Below, piece by piece: positions 53,461-61,905 of a stretch of 64,000 bases of DNA. Source of the stretch: Roseiarcus sp963732155 (lineage in GTDB: Bacteria > Pseudomonadota > Alphaproteobacteria > Rhizobiales > Beijerinckiaceae); contig CAVSYB010000015.1 of NCBI GenBank assembly GCA_963732155.1, positions 124,001 to 188,000 on the forward strand, in the 5' to 3' direction. Every line of letters starts with the position of its first letter. Position 1 is the stretch's first letter. A model generated the notes under the pieces. The model worked only from the letters and a program-made list of their open reading frames with translations. It ran no database searches and had not been told where the DNA came from. A program made the translations under genes and the position numbers.

Positions 53461-54687
53461 TTGCGCGCCGTGCCCCAGGTCCGCGGCAAGCTCGTGGTCG
53501 GCCTGCTCTATCTCGCCGGCGTGGCGCAGGGCCTGGCGCTCGTCACGTTTCCGGCCGCCAGCGCGATTTTCACGAGCCCCTCGGGGTTCAACCTGTCGGG
53601 CGCGCGCTACGGGGCGATGTTCATCCCCCAGGTCGCCCTGGCGATCGTCGCCGCGGCTGTTTCGCCGTGGCTTGCGCGTCGCCTCGGCATGCGCGGCGTG
53701 CTGCTGCTGGGATTGAGCGGCGACCTCCTGTCGATGGCGTCGCTCTCGGCGAGTCCGTTGCTGATCGGGTCGTCCGCGGCCTTCGCGCTGCTGTGCGTCG
53801 CCACCGGCGCGCTCGGCCTTGGCTTCGGAGCGACGGTGACGGCGCTGAACACGCTGGTCGAGGGCTTGTTTCCGGGCCGCGCGGACGGCGCCGTGCTGGC
53901 GCTGAACGCGCTGCTCGGGCTCGGCACCGCGCTGGCGCCGCTGCTGGTCGCGCTCTTTTCGGTGCTCGGCGTCTGGTGGGCGCTGCCGCTGCTGGCGGCG
54001 CTCCTCGCCGCCATGCTGCTGTTCGCCTTCGCCGCCCTCACCACGCCGCAAGGCGCGGGGCGCGCCGCCGCCGGCGCGAAGGGGGCCCTTCCCGGGCGCT
54101 TCTGGCTGTACGCAGCGGCGGCGCTGCTTTACGGCGTGGTCGAAACGCTGAGCGGCAATTGGGCGGGGCTCTACCTCTCCGCGCAGCGGCATGTGTCGAT
54201 GCAGGACGCGTCCTTCGCCCTTGCCGCCTTCTGGCTGACGGTCACCCTCGGCCGCGTGATGTTCGCGCTGCTCGCCCGATGGGTTCCCGCCCGATGGGTC
54301 TATGTCGCGCTCCCCATCCTTCTCGCGGCGATCTTCCAGTTCATCGCGCGCGTCGACGGCGCGGCGGCCGGGATCGCCGGCTTCGCCGCGGCGGGCCTCG
54401 CCTGTTCGGCGCTCCTGCCGCTCAGCATCAGCTTCGGCGGCGCGGAATTTCCACGCCGCGCCGCCGCTATGTCCGGCGAGCTGATCGCCTTCTATCAGGT
54501 CGGCTATGGCGTCGCCGCGTTCGGCGTCGGCCCGCTGCGCGAGCTCGGCGGCTTTGCCTATTCCACAGCCTTCTCGCTTGGCGGTATCATCGCCCTGGCG
54601 CTCGCCGTCGTCGCGTTTTTGATCGTGCGGCGCGCCGCGCCCGCCGCGACCAACGGCGCGTTGCGACCAACCGGCCGATCGGCTTGA
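53461..54687 (+). CDS. MFS transporter within the sugar cluster
   Basis: About 408 residues, starting at TTG 53461 (GTG 53470 is equally possible; an ATG at 53413 would lie inside the GMC gene). There are 12 predicted membrane helices: GLLYLAGVAQGLALVTF is helix 1 and IPQVALAIVAAAVSPWLARRLG marks the loop after helix 2. Its FucP-like features (SGARYGAMF, and PLSISFGGAEFP in the second half) suggest sugar import. It starts 4 bases after the GMC stop and ends 178 bases before the large GH15. A role in moving gluco-oligosaccharides or an oxidised sugar is inferred from context only. Confidence 0.85.
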   Translation: MRAVPQVRGKLVVGLLYLAGVAQGLALVTFPAASAIFTSPSGFNLSGARYGAMFIPQVALAIVAAAVSPWLARRLGMRGVLLLGLSGDLLSMASLSASPLLIGSSAAFALLCVATGALGLGFGATVTALNTLVEGLFPGRADGAVLALNALLGLGTALAPLLVALFSVLGVWWALPLLAALLAAMLLFAFAALTTPQGAGRAAAGAKGALPGRFWLYAAAALLYGVVETLSGNWAGLYLSAQRHVSMQDASFALAAFWLTVTLGRVMFALLARWVPARWVYVALPILLAAIFQFIARVDGAAAGIAGFAAAGLACSALLPLSISFGGAEFPRRAAAMSGELIAFYQVGYGVAAFGVGPLRELGGFAYSTAFSLGGIIALALAVVAFLIVRRAAPAATNGALRPTGRSA

Positions 54688-54865
54688 CGCGGCCAGGCGG
54701 GGCGGCTGGGGATCTGGCGGCGGTCGCGGCGGTCGCGCGGCGCGCGTTCCCGGGATAACGTGCAATTTCGCGGCGTGGCGTCTCCGGCTTTCAGTTGAGG
54801 ATGCGAAACGTCGCGCAAGTTCGGTCGGCGCGGAGCCGCCGACATGGACGATACAGGAAATTGCG

Positions 54866-57238
54866 ATGAGCGCGAGCGAACTCTCGACCCCCTCTCCGGC
54901 CGGCGGCGCGGCGCCGTCCGCGCCGTTCGCGCATCCGACCTGGGCTTCGGCGCGCAAGGACATGGTCGGCGCGAGCCTCGGCTCGTCGCGGCTGTGGTTC
55001 ACCGTCGCCGAGGGCGTCGTCACCGAAGTCTACTACCCGCGCATCGACATCCCCCAGATCAAGGATCTCGGCTTCATCGTCGCCGACGATCGCGGCTTCT
55101 GGGTCGAGCTGCGGCGCAATGCGAACTATCGGACGACCCTTTCCAGCCCCGGCGTGCCGGCGGTCGAGATCGAACATCGCCATCCGCGCTTCGTATTCAC
55201 GCTGCGGATTTGTCCGTCGCAACGGCGCGACGTTCTGCTGTTGCGCTATCGGCTGGAGGGCGACGCGGCTCTTCGGCCCTATGCGCTGTTGGCGGCGCGC
55301 CTCGGCGGGGATGCGCAGAACAACATGGCGTCGGTCGCCGCCTATAACGGCCGCGCCGTTCTATGGGCGGAGCAGGGACCGTTCGGCCTTGCGCTGTCGG
55401 CGGTCGACCCGCACGGCGCGGACGCCTGGCGACGCTGCTCGGTCGGCTGCCTGGAGGCGAGCGACGGTTGGCAGGATTTCAACCGCAACGGGCGCATGGC
55501 GTGGCGATACGAGACCGCCGGCCCGGGCGCGGTCGCCCTGATGGGCGAGCTTCCCGCCGAGGCGACTCTCGCTCTCGGCCTCGCCACCAGCAAGGAGGCG
55601 GCGGCGACGCTCGCCGTATCGGCCCTGATGGAGGATTTCGCGGTGGCGTGGGACGCGCAATGTCGCGCCTGGCAGGGTTGGCTTTCCGAGGGCCGCCGCC
55701 CGGCGCTGCGCGAGGATATCGATCGCGCGCTCAGTCTGTCCGCCGCCGTCCTGAAGGTCCATCAGGATCGCACCTATTGCGGCGCGGCGGTGGCCAGTTT
55801 GTCCGTCCCATGGGGCGACAGCAGCCAGAGCCGCGGCGGCTATCATCTGGTCTGGTCGCGCGATCTGGTGGAGACCGCGGGCGCCCTGGTCGCGATGGAG
55901 GCCTATGCCGATGCGCGCGACATCCTGCGCTATCTGATCGCCACGCAGCAGCCGGACGGTCACTGGTTTCAAAACCAATGGCTCGGCGGCGCCGCGTTCT
56001 GGCAGGGCGTTCAGCTCGACGAAGCGGCGTTTCCCATTCTTCTGGCGTCGGCGTTGCGGGAGAAGAATGCGCTTGGCGGCGTTCCGGCCGCCGAAGCCGT
56101 TCGACGCGCGGCGGGCTTCATCGCCCGCCAAGGCCCCGCAACCGGGCAGGACCGCTGGGAAGAGGACGCCGGGATCAACGTCTTCACGCTCGCCGTCGCG
56201 ATCGCCGCGCTCGTCGAGGCGAGCGCCTTTCTCGAAGGCGAGGCGCGGGCCTTCGCGCTGCGGCTGGCCGACTATTGGAACGCCGAGGCGGAGCGCTGGA
56301 CCTTTGTCGCCGACACGCCGCTCGCGCGCCGATTCGGCGTCAGCGGCTATTACATCCGTACCTTTCCGGCGGATGCGCAGAGGCGCAAGCAGGCGCTGGC
56401 CGAGCCGTTGCCGATCAAGAACCTCGCCTCCGATCCCGACTTGCCCGCCAACGCGCAGGTCGCCACCGATTTCCTGCAGCTCGTGCGCTACGGCCTGCGG
56501 AGCGCCGACGATCCGCGCATCCGCGACAGTCTGAAGGTCGTCGACGGCTTGCTGAGAACGGAGACGCCGAGCGGTCCGGTCTGGCATCGCTACAACAACG
56601 ACGGCTACGGCGAGCACGACGACGGCGCGCCGTTCGACGGCGCGGGCCGGGGGCGAGGTTGGCCGCTGCTGACCGGCGAGCGTGGCCATTACGCCCTCTC
56701 GGCGGGCGGGGATGTCCTGCCGTACCTCGAAGCGATGATGGCGATGAGCAGTCCGCTGGGCCTGATTCCCGAACAGGTCTGGGACAGCGAGCCGATTGCG
56801 GAACGCGATCTGAAACCCGGCAAGCCGAGCGGTTCGGCGATGCCGCTCGTCTGGGCGCACAGCGAGTTCATCAAGCTGTGCCACAGCCACGCATTGGGCC
56901 GGCCGGTGGATCGGCCGGCGGCCGCGTGGTCGCGCTATGGCGGCGTCCGTCCGAAGATCGATTACGCGATCTGGGGGCCGAATGTGCGGCGGCGGCGCCT
57001 GCGCGCCGGCGACACGCTGACGATCGCGCTCAAGGCTCCGGCAAGGGTGCATTGGGGCGTCAACGGCTGGAAGGAAATTCGCGACGCCGACACGCGGGAC
57101 ACGGGCCTCGGGGTGCACGTCGCGGATCTTCCGGTCGCGGCGCTGACCGCCGGCGAGACCATCGAGTTCACGTTCCTGTGGCTCGACACGCAGACGTGGG
57201 AAGGCCGGGATCATGCCGTCCGGGTGACGGCGGCGTAG
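54866..57238 (+). CDS. Glucan 1,4-alpha-glucosidase/glucodextranase-type GH15
   Basis: 790 residues from ATG 54866, with AGGAAA before it and no signal peptide. The N-terminal 260 residues form the beta-sandwich 'N' domain of bacterial glucoamylases/glucodextranases (WFTVAEGVVTEVYYPRIDIP). The (alpha/alpha)6 catalytic domain follows (about 280-690) with GDSSQSRGGYHLVWSRDLVE, the general-acid region WEEDAGINVFTLAVAI, and the base region near LVWAHSEFIKLCHS. A C-terminal carbohydrate-binding-like domain (residues 705-790) has GVNGWKEI and FTFLWLDTQTWEG. Full length, all motifs present. It removes glucose from alpha-glucans. It is 15 bases from the DUF2891 gene. Confidence 0.93.
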   Translation: MSASELSTPSPAGGAAPSAPFAHPTWASARKDMVGASLGSSRLWFTVAEGVVTEVYYPRIDIPQIKDLGFIVADDRGFWVELRRNANYRTTLSSPGVPAVEIEHRHPRFVFTLRICPSQRRDVLLLRYRLEGDAALRPYALLAARLGGDAQNNMASVAAYNGRAVLWAEQGPFGLALSAVDPHGADAWRRCSVGCLEASDGWQDFNRNGRMAWRYETAGPGAVALMGELPAEATLALGLATSKEAAATLAVSALMEDFAVAWDAQCRAWQGWLSEGRRPALREDIDRALSLSAAVLKVHQDRTYCGAAVASLSVPWGDSSQSRGGYHLVWSRDLVETAGALVAMEAYADARDILRYLIATQQPDGHWFQNQWLGGAAFWQGVQLDEAAFPILLASALREKNALGGVPAAEAVRRAAGFIARQGPATGQDRWEEDAGINVFTLAVAIAALVEASAFLEGEARAFALRLADYWNAEAERWTFVADTPLARRFGVSGYYIRTFPADAQRRKQALAEPLPIKNLASDPDLPANAQVATDFLQLVRYGLRSADDPRIRDSLKVVDGLLRTETPSGPVWHRYNNDGYGEHDDGAPFDGAGRGRGWPLLTGERGHYALSAGGDVLPYLEAMMAMSSPLGLIPEQVWDSEPIAERDLKPGKPSGSAMPLVWAHSEFIKLCHSHALGRPVDRPAAAWSRYGGVRPKIDYAIWGPNVRRRRLRAGDTLTIALKAPARVHWGVNGWKEIRDADTRDTGLGVHVADLPVAALTAGETIEFTFLWLDTQTWEGRDHAVRVTAA

Positions 57239-57253
57239 AGGCGCAGACGCCGC

Positions 57254-58255
57254 ATGGCTTGCGCCCTCACCGAAGACGTCGCCGCCCGCTTCGCCGCCGT
57301 GGCGCTCGGTCATGTCGCCCGCGAATATCCCAACAAGCTGTCCCACTCGCTGTCGGGTCCGCAGGACGCCCGCACGCCGCGCGAGCTTCATCCGCTGTTC
57401 TACGGCAGTTTCGATTGGCATTCGTGCGTGCACGCCTATTGGATGCTGGCGCGCCTGCTGCGGTTGTTCCCGGCGATGGCGCCGGCCGCCGAGATTCGCG
57501 CGCTGTTCGATCGCCAGATCACCGAAAAGAACGTCGCCGGCGAGTGCGCCTACCTGGGTCATCCGCTGGCGCGCGGCTTCGAGCGACCCTATGGCTGGGC
57601 CTGGCTGCTGAAACTGTCGGAAGCGCTGATGCGGCTGCCGGATTCGCGGTGGTGCGCGACCCTGGCGCCGCTCGTTGAAATCTTCGCCGCGCGATTTTGC
57701 GAGTTCCTGCCGAAGGCGACCTATCCGGTGCGGGTCGGCACGCATTTCAACACGGCCTTCGCCGTCGCCCTGGCCGCCGATTACGCCGCGGCGACGGCCG
57801 ACGGGCGCCTTGCCGGCGCGCTGCGCGAGGCCGCGGAGAGATGGTACGGCTCGGACGCCGATTGCCAGGCGTGGGAGCCGAGCGGCGACGACTTCTTGTC
57901 CTCGGCGCTGATCGAGGCCGAATGCCTGCGGCGCCTGTTGCCGGGTGAAAGATTTGCGGGCTGGTTCGATCGTTTCCTGCCCGATATCGCCGAGCGACGG
58001 CCTGCCTGCCTCTTCGTCCCGGCCACGGTCGCAGACCGCAGCGACGGCAAGATCGCGCACCTGGACGGGCTGAACCTCAGCCGCGCGTGGTGCTGGCGCT
58101 CCCTGGCCGCCCCCCGGTCGCGCGAAGACGCCCGCCGGCCGGTGATGGAAGAGGCGGCCGAAGCCCATCTCGAGGCCGGCCTGCCGCATGTCGTCGGCGA
58201 TTACATGGGCGAGCACTGGCTCGCCAGCTTCGCCGTGCTGGCGTTGGACGCTTGA
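57254..58255 (+). CDS. DUF2891 protein
   Basis: 333 residues. The DUF2891 signature is clear near the N-terminus: REYPNKLSHSLSGP, then LHPLFYGSFDWHSCVHAYWM at about residues 45-68. The fold is probably an (alpha/alpha)6 barrel like those of the neighbouring GH15 and GH144 enzymes, and the conserved acids in WEPSGDDFLSSALIEAECL (about 208) could be catalytic. No activity is established to my knowledge. It sits 15 bases downstream of the large GH15, so it is most likely a partner in carbohydrate breakdown. No signal peptide. Confidence 0.9.
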   Translation: MACALTEDVAARFAAVALGHVAREYPNKLSHSLSGPQDARTPRELHPLFYGSFDWHSCVHAYWMLARLLRLFPAMAPAAEIRALFDRQITEKNVAGECAYLGHPLARGFERPYGWAWLLKLSEALMRLPDSRWCATLAPLVEIFAARFCEFLPKATYPVRVGTHFNTAFAVALAADYAAATADGRLAGALREAAERWYGSDADCQAWEPSGDDFLSSALIEAECLRRLLPGERFAGWFDRFLPDIAERRPACLFVPATVADRSDGKIAHLDGLNLSRAWCWRSLAAPRSREDARRPVMEEAAEAHLEAGLPHVVGDYMGEHWLASFAVLALDA

Positions 58256-58270
58256 CGGCGGCTCGGGTTG

Positions 58271-58498
58271 TCAATTCGACGCGTAGGCGGCCTGGGCGGC
58301 CGCGAGGGTCATCGCCTGCTGCGGATCCGAGGCGGCCTGGTCGTCGGCGGCGCCGTCATCGCCGACGGCGGGTTCGGCCGGCTCGGCGGGGGGTTGCGCC
58401 GGCGGCGACGTCGTCGGCCGCTTGGCGCGCGCGGCCGTCGTCGGGCGACCGCCGAACGGCGTGTGCGCGTCCAATTGAGAGATTCCGGGAATGAGCAT
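58271..58498 (-). CDS. Small Ala/Pro-rich protein of unknown function
   Basis: 75 residues; AGGTGAG lies about 6 bases upstream of ATG 58498. The N-terminus (MLIPGISQLDAHTPFGG) leads into an Ala/Pro/Glu/Asp-rich low-complexity linker and a short helix (TLAAAQAAYASN) at the end. There is no signal peptide. It is convergent with the DUF2891 gene, 15 bases apart. It could be a real small protein or a chance frame; the ribosome-site match and the end helix make it a reasonable call only. Confidence 0.4.
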   Translation of the reverse strand: MLIPGISQLDAHTPFGGRPTTAARAKRPTTSPPAQPPAEPAEPAVGDDGAADDQAASDPQQAMTLAAAQAAYASN

Positions 58499-58960
58499 GA
58501 AGGCTCACCTTTCTCGCATGCGGAAAGAGCTTGCCGTCATGGCTTTGGCGACGCGGCGAACAGACGCTTCCATCCGCGCGCCGAACTCGCCCGATTGATT
58601 CGGACTTTCCTGCTTATCGCGTGGCGGCTAACAGTTCGTTAACATATTGCTGTCGGCGCCATCGGGCCCGACTCGGGCGGCCTCGATCGATTCGCGCGAC
58701 GGCTCGCCCGCCGGTTCGAATCGCGATCATCGCGCGCATCGAAACGACAGCCGGAGCCCCACAAACCGGCGGCCCGACGCACTCGCGCTGTGAAAATGCG
58801 CGAACCGCCGCGCCGAATAAAAATCCGAATTTGGAGGGAGCCGGGTCGCGTGTGATGCGTTAACCTTACTAAACGATTAACATGGTCTTTGAATTTTATG
58901 GGAATACAATCATCTCATCGGCGTTTAGCCAATCGTCAGCGTTCCACCAGAGCACGCGTC
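58499..58960. other. AT-richer divergent intergenic region with CtrA-like site
   Basis: 462 bases before the FeeM/LuxI-like gene, noticeably more AT-rich than the surroundings, especially 58850-58930 (several TTAA and runs of T/A). Carries a CTAA-N7-TTAAC match at 58628-58643, one base from the CtrA consensus. No gene is supported inside. Confidence 0.5.
58628..58643 (+). promoter_or_regulatory. Candidate CtrA-binding site
   Basis: CTAA (58628-58631), 7 bases, TTAAC (58639-58643). The CtrA consensus is TTAA-N7-TTAAC, so there is one mismatch. CtrA is the conserved cell-cycle and motility regulator of Alphaproteobacteria. The site is 318 bases upstream of the likely ATG of the synthase gene. 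Two further TTAA copies at 58860 and 58877 have a 13-base spacing and do not fit. Confidence 0.35.
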
Positions 58961-59755
58961 ATGGATTCAGCGTTTGATTTCAGTTGTTCTGGTTTTTCGG
59001 AACGCGTCTGGCGGATGCTCGAGCGCGTGGAGTACCGGCGCGCCGAGACCCCGGAAGAGAAGGACGCGATCTATCGGCTGCGCTACGACGCCTATATGCG
59101 CGAAGGGGCGATCGAGCCCGACGCCTCGGGGCGATTCACCGATCCGTTCGACGATGTCTCGAACGTCTGGATCATCGGCATGTTCATCGACGGCGAGCTC
59201 GCCAGCTCGATCCGGCTGCATGTCGCCGCCGCGGAGGACGCGCCGCTGCCGGCTCAAACGGTGTTTCCCGACATTGTCGGCCCGCGACTGCGCCGCGGCC
59301 AGGTGATCGTCGATCCGACGCGGTTCGTGACCCGCCTGGATTTCTCGCGCCGGTTTCACGAAATGCCCTACCTGACGGTGCGGCCGGGCTGGATGGCCGG
59401 AGAGTTCTTCGGCGCCGATTTCATCCTCGCGACGATCCGCACCGAACATCAGGGCTACTACCGGCGCGTGTTCGGGCACGAAGGCTGGTGCGGCGCCCGC
59501 GATTATCCCACGCTCAAGAAGCCGATCGCCTGCATGGGCCTCGACTATTTCACGATGAGGGATCGCGTCGAGCAGCGCTACCCGTTCTACAGATCCTCCG
59601 CCGCCGAGCGCGCGAGGCTGTTCGGGCGCTCGTCCAACCCCGACGCGCCGAAGTCGAGCGTCGTCTCCTGGCTCGCGGCGCCGCGGCTCGCCGAGGCGCC
59701 CGCCGCCGAGCCGATGCCCGATCACGGCGAGCTCGGGCTCCACAGCGCCCGATAG
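58961..59755 (+). CDS. FeeM/LuxI-superfamily N-acyl amino-acid or autoinducer synthase-like protein
   Basis: 264 residues from ATG 58961 (upstream TTG 58889 and ATG 58898 are in frame; none has a strong ribosome site). It has a GNAT-like fold of the autoinducer synthase/FeeM group: the N-terminal 'YRLRYDAYMREGAIEPD', then IGMFIDGELASSIRLHV near residue 80. The IVDPTRFVTRLDF segment near 120 corresponds to the acyl-carrier interaction strand of LuxI-like enzymes. Family members join a fatty acyl chain to an amino acid or homoserine lactone. No LuxR-type receptor with an autoinducer domain lies nearby. The product is unknown. Confidence 0.7.
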   Translation: MDSAFDFSCSGFSERVWRMLERVEYRRAETPEEKDAIYRLRYDAYMREGAIEPDASGRFTDPFDDVSNVWIIGMFIDGELASSIRLHVAAAEDAPLPAQTVFPDIVGPRLRRGQVIVDPTRFVTRLDFSRRFHEMPYLTVRPGWMAGEFFGADFILATIRTEHQGYYRRVFGHEGWCGARDYPTLKKPIACMGLDYFTMRDRVEQRYPFYRSSAAERARLFGRSSNPDAPKSSVVSWLAAPRLAEAPAAEPMPDHGELGLHSAR

Positions 59756-59783
59756 GGCGCGGCGGGGAGGCGGCGCGGCGGGG

Positions 59784-61625
59784 TCATTGGCCTCTCAGCC
59801 GCACTGGCGGAAAGTAGTCTCCCAGCAATCGGCGGTCCCACCACGCCCCTGCCGCCTTTTCCTCGGCGTCGGCATAAGTGTAGTCGTAGAACTGAGCGCG
59901 CACATAGACGGGCGGCTTGTCCGGGAACGGATTGCGCTCCAGCAGCGCCGTCACCGTCGGTTCGTTCTCCAGCAGCCGGGCGAGCAATCGCGAAAACCAC
60001 GGCAGGCCGCGCGGGTCCTCGAGCGCGGCGAACCACATCTGCCAGTCCAGCCGCGGCTGATGCGGGATGTTCCAGCGCGGGCGGCGCGCGACGTCGCCCG
60101 GCTTGTAGATGAATTCATAGTCGCGCCATTCGACGCCGTCGTTCGAGCCCTCGATGATGATTTCGTCGCGCTCCGTGGTCATGACCGAGAACAGACCGTA
60201 GGCGCTGACGATATGCATCGGCTCGATAAGGCCGTCGACCGCCTGCGCCGGGCCGGGCGCACTTCCGCCGAAACGCTCGTCCATCTTCACCAGGCCGCAG
60301 AACACGATCAGCAGCGCCAGGGCGTTGACGACGATCCTCGCCAACCGGCGCGGCGCATGATTCCTCGCGCGCGATCTCAGGAACCCGATGAAGCGGCGCG
60401 GCAAGATCCGCCGCGCCGTCGCGTCGTCAAACAGCAGCAGGCAGAGCAGCATCGTCTGGAGATTGAACCAGTTGTAATTCCCGGTGACGAGAATGCAGCT
60501 TTGCAGCAGCAGGATGCCGAAACCCGCCAGAAACCGCAGCCGGCGCGGGCAGAAGATGAGGAACGGCAGGAACAGTTCGACGAAGAACGCGCCGCCGGTG
60601 GCCAATTTCAGCAAACCGGCCGGCAACTGCGCGGCGCGCCAGGCGAGCGGCGTCGGCAGCGGCTCCGTCAGAAAGTGATAGGACAGCGCCGAGAGGCTCC
60701 ACCAGTTCGGATCGCCGCTGAGCAGCTTGACGACGCCCGACATGAACATGAAACGGAACAGCAGCCAGCGCGACAGCCAGACGCCGGGAGTCGTGGCGAA
60801 GCTGAGCAGCAGCGCGACAAACCCGCCTTCCAGCAGGAACGTGTCCCACTGAAAGCTCATGAAGGTTTGCCCGGCGTAAAACAGCGAGAGGTACAGGCCG
60901 TAGAGCAGAAACAGGCTGAGGCGCGGAGCCAGATTGACGACCAGCAGCAGCGACAGCGCCGCCCCCGTCCAGCATACCGCCTGAATGGCGCCGTCGCTGT
61001 CGTTCAGCCAGAACACCGTCGGGGCGAGGAAGAAACGCTCCGCGCCGAGACCGCCGGCGAGCGCGTCGACCCATTCGGCGAGGGGCAGAATCCCGCGGCT
61101 GCCGATAAGTCCTTGCGCCTGCACGCCGAAAGAGACGAAGGCCGACAGGTAGATCAGGCCGAACAGGCGCAGGAACAGGAACGCGACGAGGTCGTGGCGC
61201 GGCGGCTCGGGGCTGCGGCCCCACAGCAACAGGCTGACGCGGAAAAAGGCGCCGCGGCGCGCGGCGATGAACGCGTAAACCAGTTCCGAGACGGCGGCGA
61301 AGCCGGGCAGGCTTCTGTAGAGGGCGAGCCAGAAGCCCTTGCCGCGCGCATGACTGAGGGTGAGAAAACTCGCCTCGGCGGCGCTGGCCCGGCGTCCATC
61401 CGGCGCGATGAATTGCACGGCGCGACGGAATTCCTCTTCTGAGATCGCGGGAAAGCGCGCCGCCAAATCCTGATAGGGGCGATATTCGACGCGATCGCCC
61501 GTGAGCTCGCTCCAATAGCGCGCCCAATAGGCGCAGAACCGGCAATCGCCGTCATAGACCAGCAGCGGTCGCGGCGCGGCGCCTGGCGCTTCGGCGGCGG
61601 GCTGATTCTCGGACGTCTCTTGCAC
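59784..61625 (-). CDS. Lipase maturation factor family membrane protein with N-terminal DCC domain
   Basis: 613 residues from GTG 61625. Residues 20-130 form a DUF393/DCC thiol-redox-like domain with D-GD-C-RF-C (Cys28, Cys31). This is followed by about 8-10 membrane helices, then the lipase-maturation-factor (LMF1-like) C-terminal domain (RDEIIIEGSNDGVEWRDYEF, PHQPRLDWQMWFAAL). LMF1 in animals helps secretory lipases to fold; bacterial relatives are of unknown function. The DCC motif could shuttle thiols on the cytosolic side. It is divergently transcribed from the radical SAM gene, across 280 bases. Full length, no breaks. Confidence 0.88.
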   Translation of the reverse strand: MQETSENQPAAEAPGAAPRPLLVYDGDCRFCAYWARYWSELTGDRVEYRPYQDLAARFPAISEEEFRRAVQFIAPDGRRASAAEASFLTLSHARGKGFWLALYRSLPGFAAVSELVYAFIAARRGAFFRVSLLLWGRSPEPPRHDLVAFLFLRLFGLIYLSAFVSFGVQAQGLIGSRGILPLAEWVDALAGGLGAERFFLAPTVFWLNDSDGAIQAVCWTGAALSLLLVVNLAPRLSLFLLYGLYLSLFYAGQTFMSFQWDTFLLEGGFVALLLSFATTPGVWLSRWLLFRFMFMSGVVKLLSGDPNWWSLSALSYHFLTEPLPTPLAWRAAQLPAGLLKLATGGAFFVELFLPFLIFCPRRLRFLAGFGILLLQSCILVTGNYNWFNLQTMLLCLLLFDDATARRILPRRFIGFLRSRARNHAPRRLARIVVNALALLIVFCGLVKMDERFGGSAPGPAQAVDGLIEPMHIVSAYGLFSVMTTERDEIIIEGSNDGVEWRDYEFIYKPGDVARRPRWNIPHQPRLDWQMWFAALEDPRGLPWFSRLLARLLENEPTVTALLERNPFPDKPPVYVRAQFYDYTYADAEEKAAGAWWDRRLLGDYFPPVRLRGQ

Positions 61626-61905
61626 GGCTTCAACGACGACAGGCGCCGGGTCGGGCCCGGGCGCCCATGATTCTGGGCCGGCTTGACGGCGCTGGCAACC
61701 GGACGCCCGCTTGCACAGGCGGCGCGCGGCGCAGCGGCGTTTGTCCCCAATGTTCTCACTGCCCCTGGGGAATGCCGGCGCGGGCGCCGATTTGCAGCCT
61801 GATTTGATCGGCTGCGGCGCTCTCGTCGATCAAACCTTCGCTTGCCTTGTTGACTACGAAGCCGACATGGCGGCCTAATCGGTTCGACGCGGCGTGGTGG
61901 GCGCG

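Noticed and set aside
58711..58720. GGTTCGAATC resembling a tRNA T-loop
   Set aside because: The flanking bases do not form the 5-base T stem, and no acceptor, D or anticodon arm could be drawn upstream.
58860..58881. TTAA pair as a CtrA site
   Set aside because: The spacing is 13 bases rather than the 7 of the consensus.
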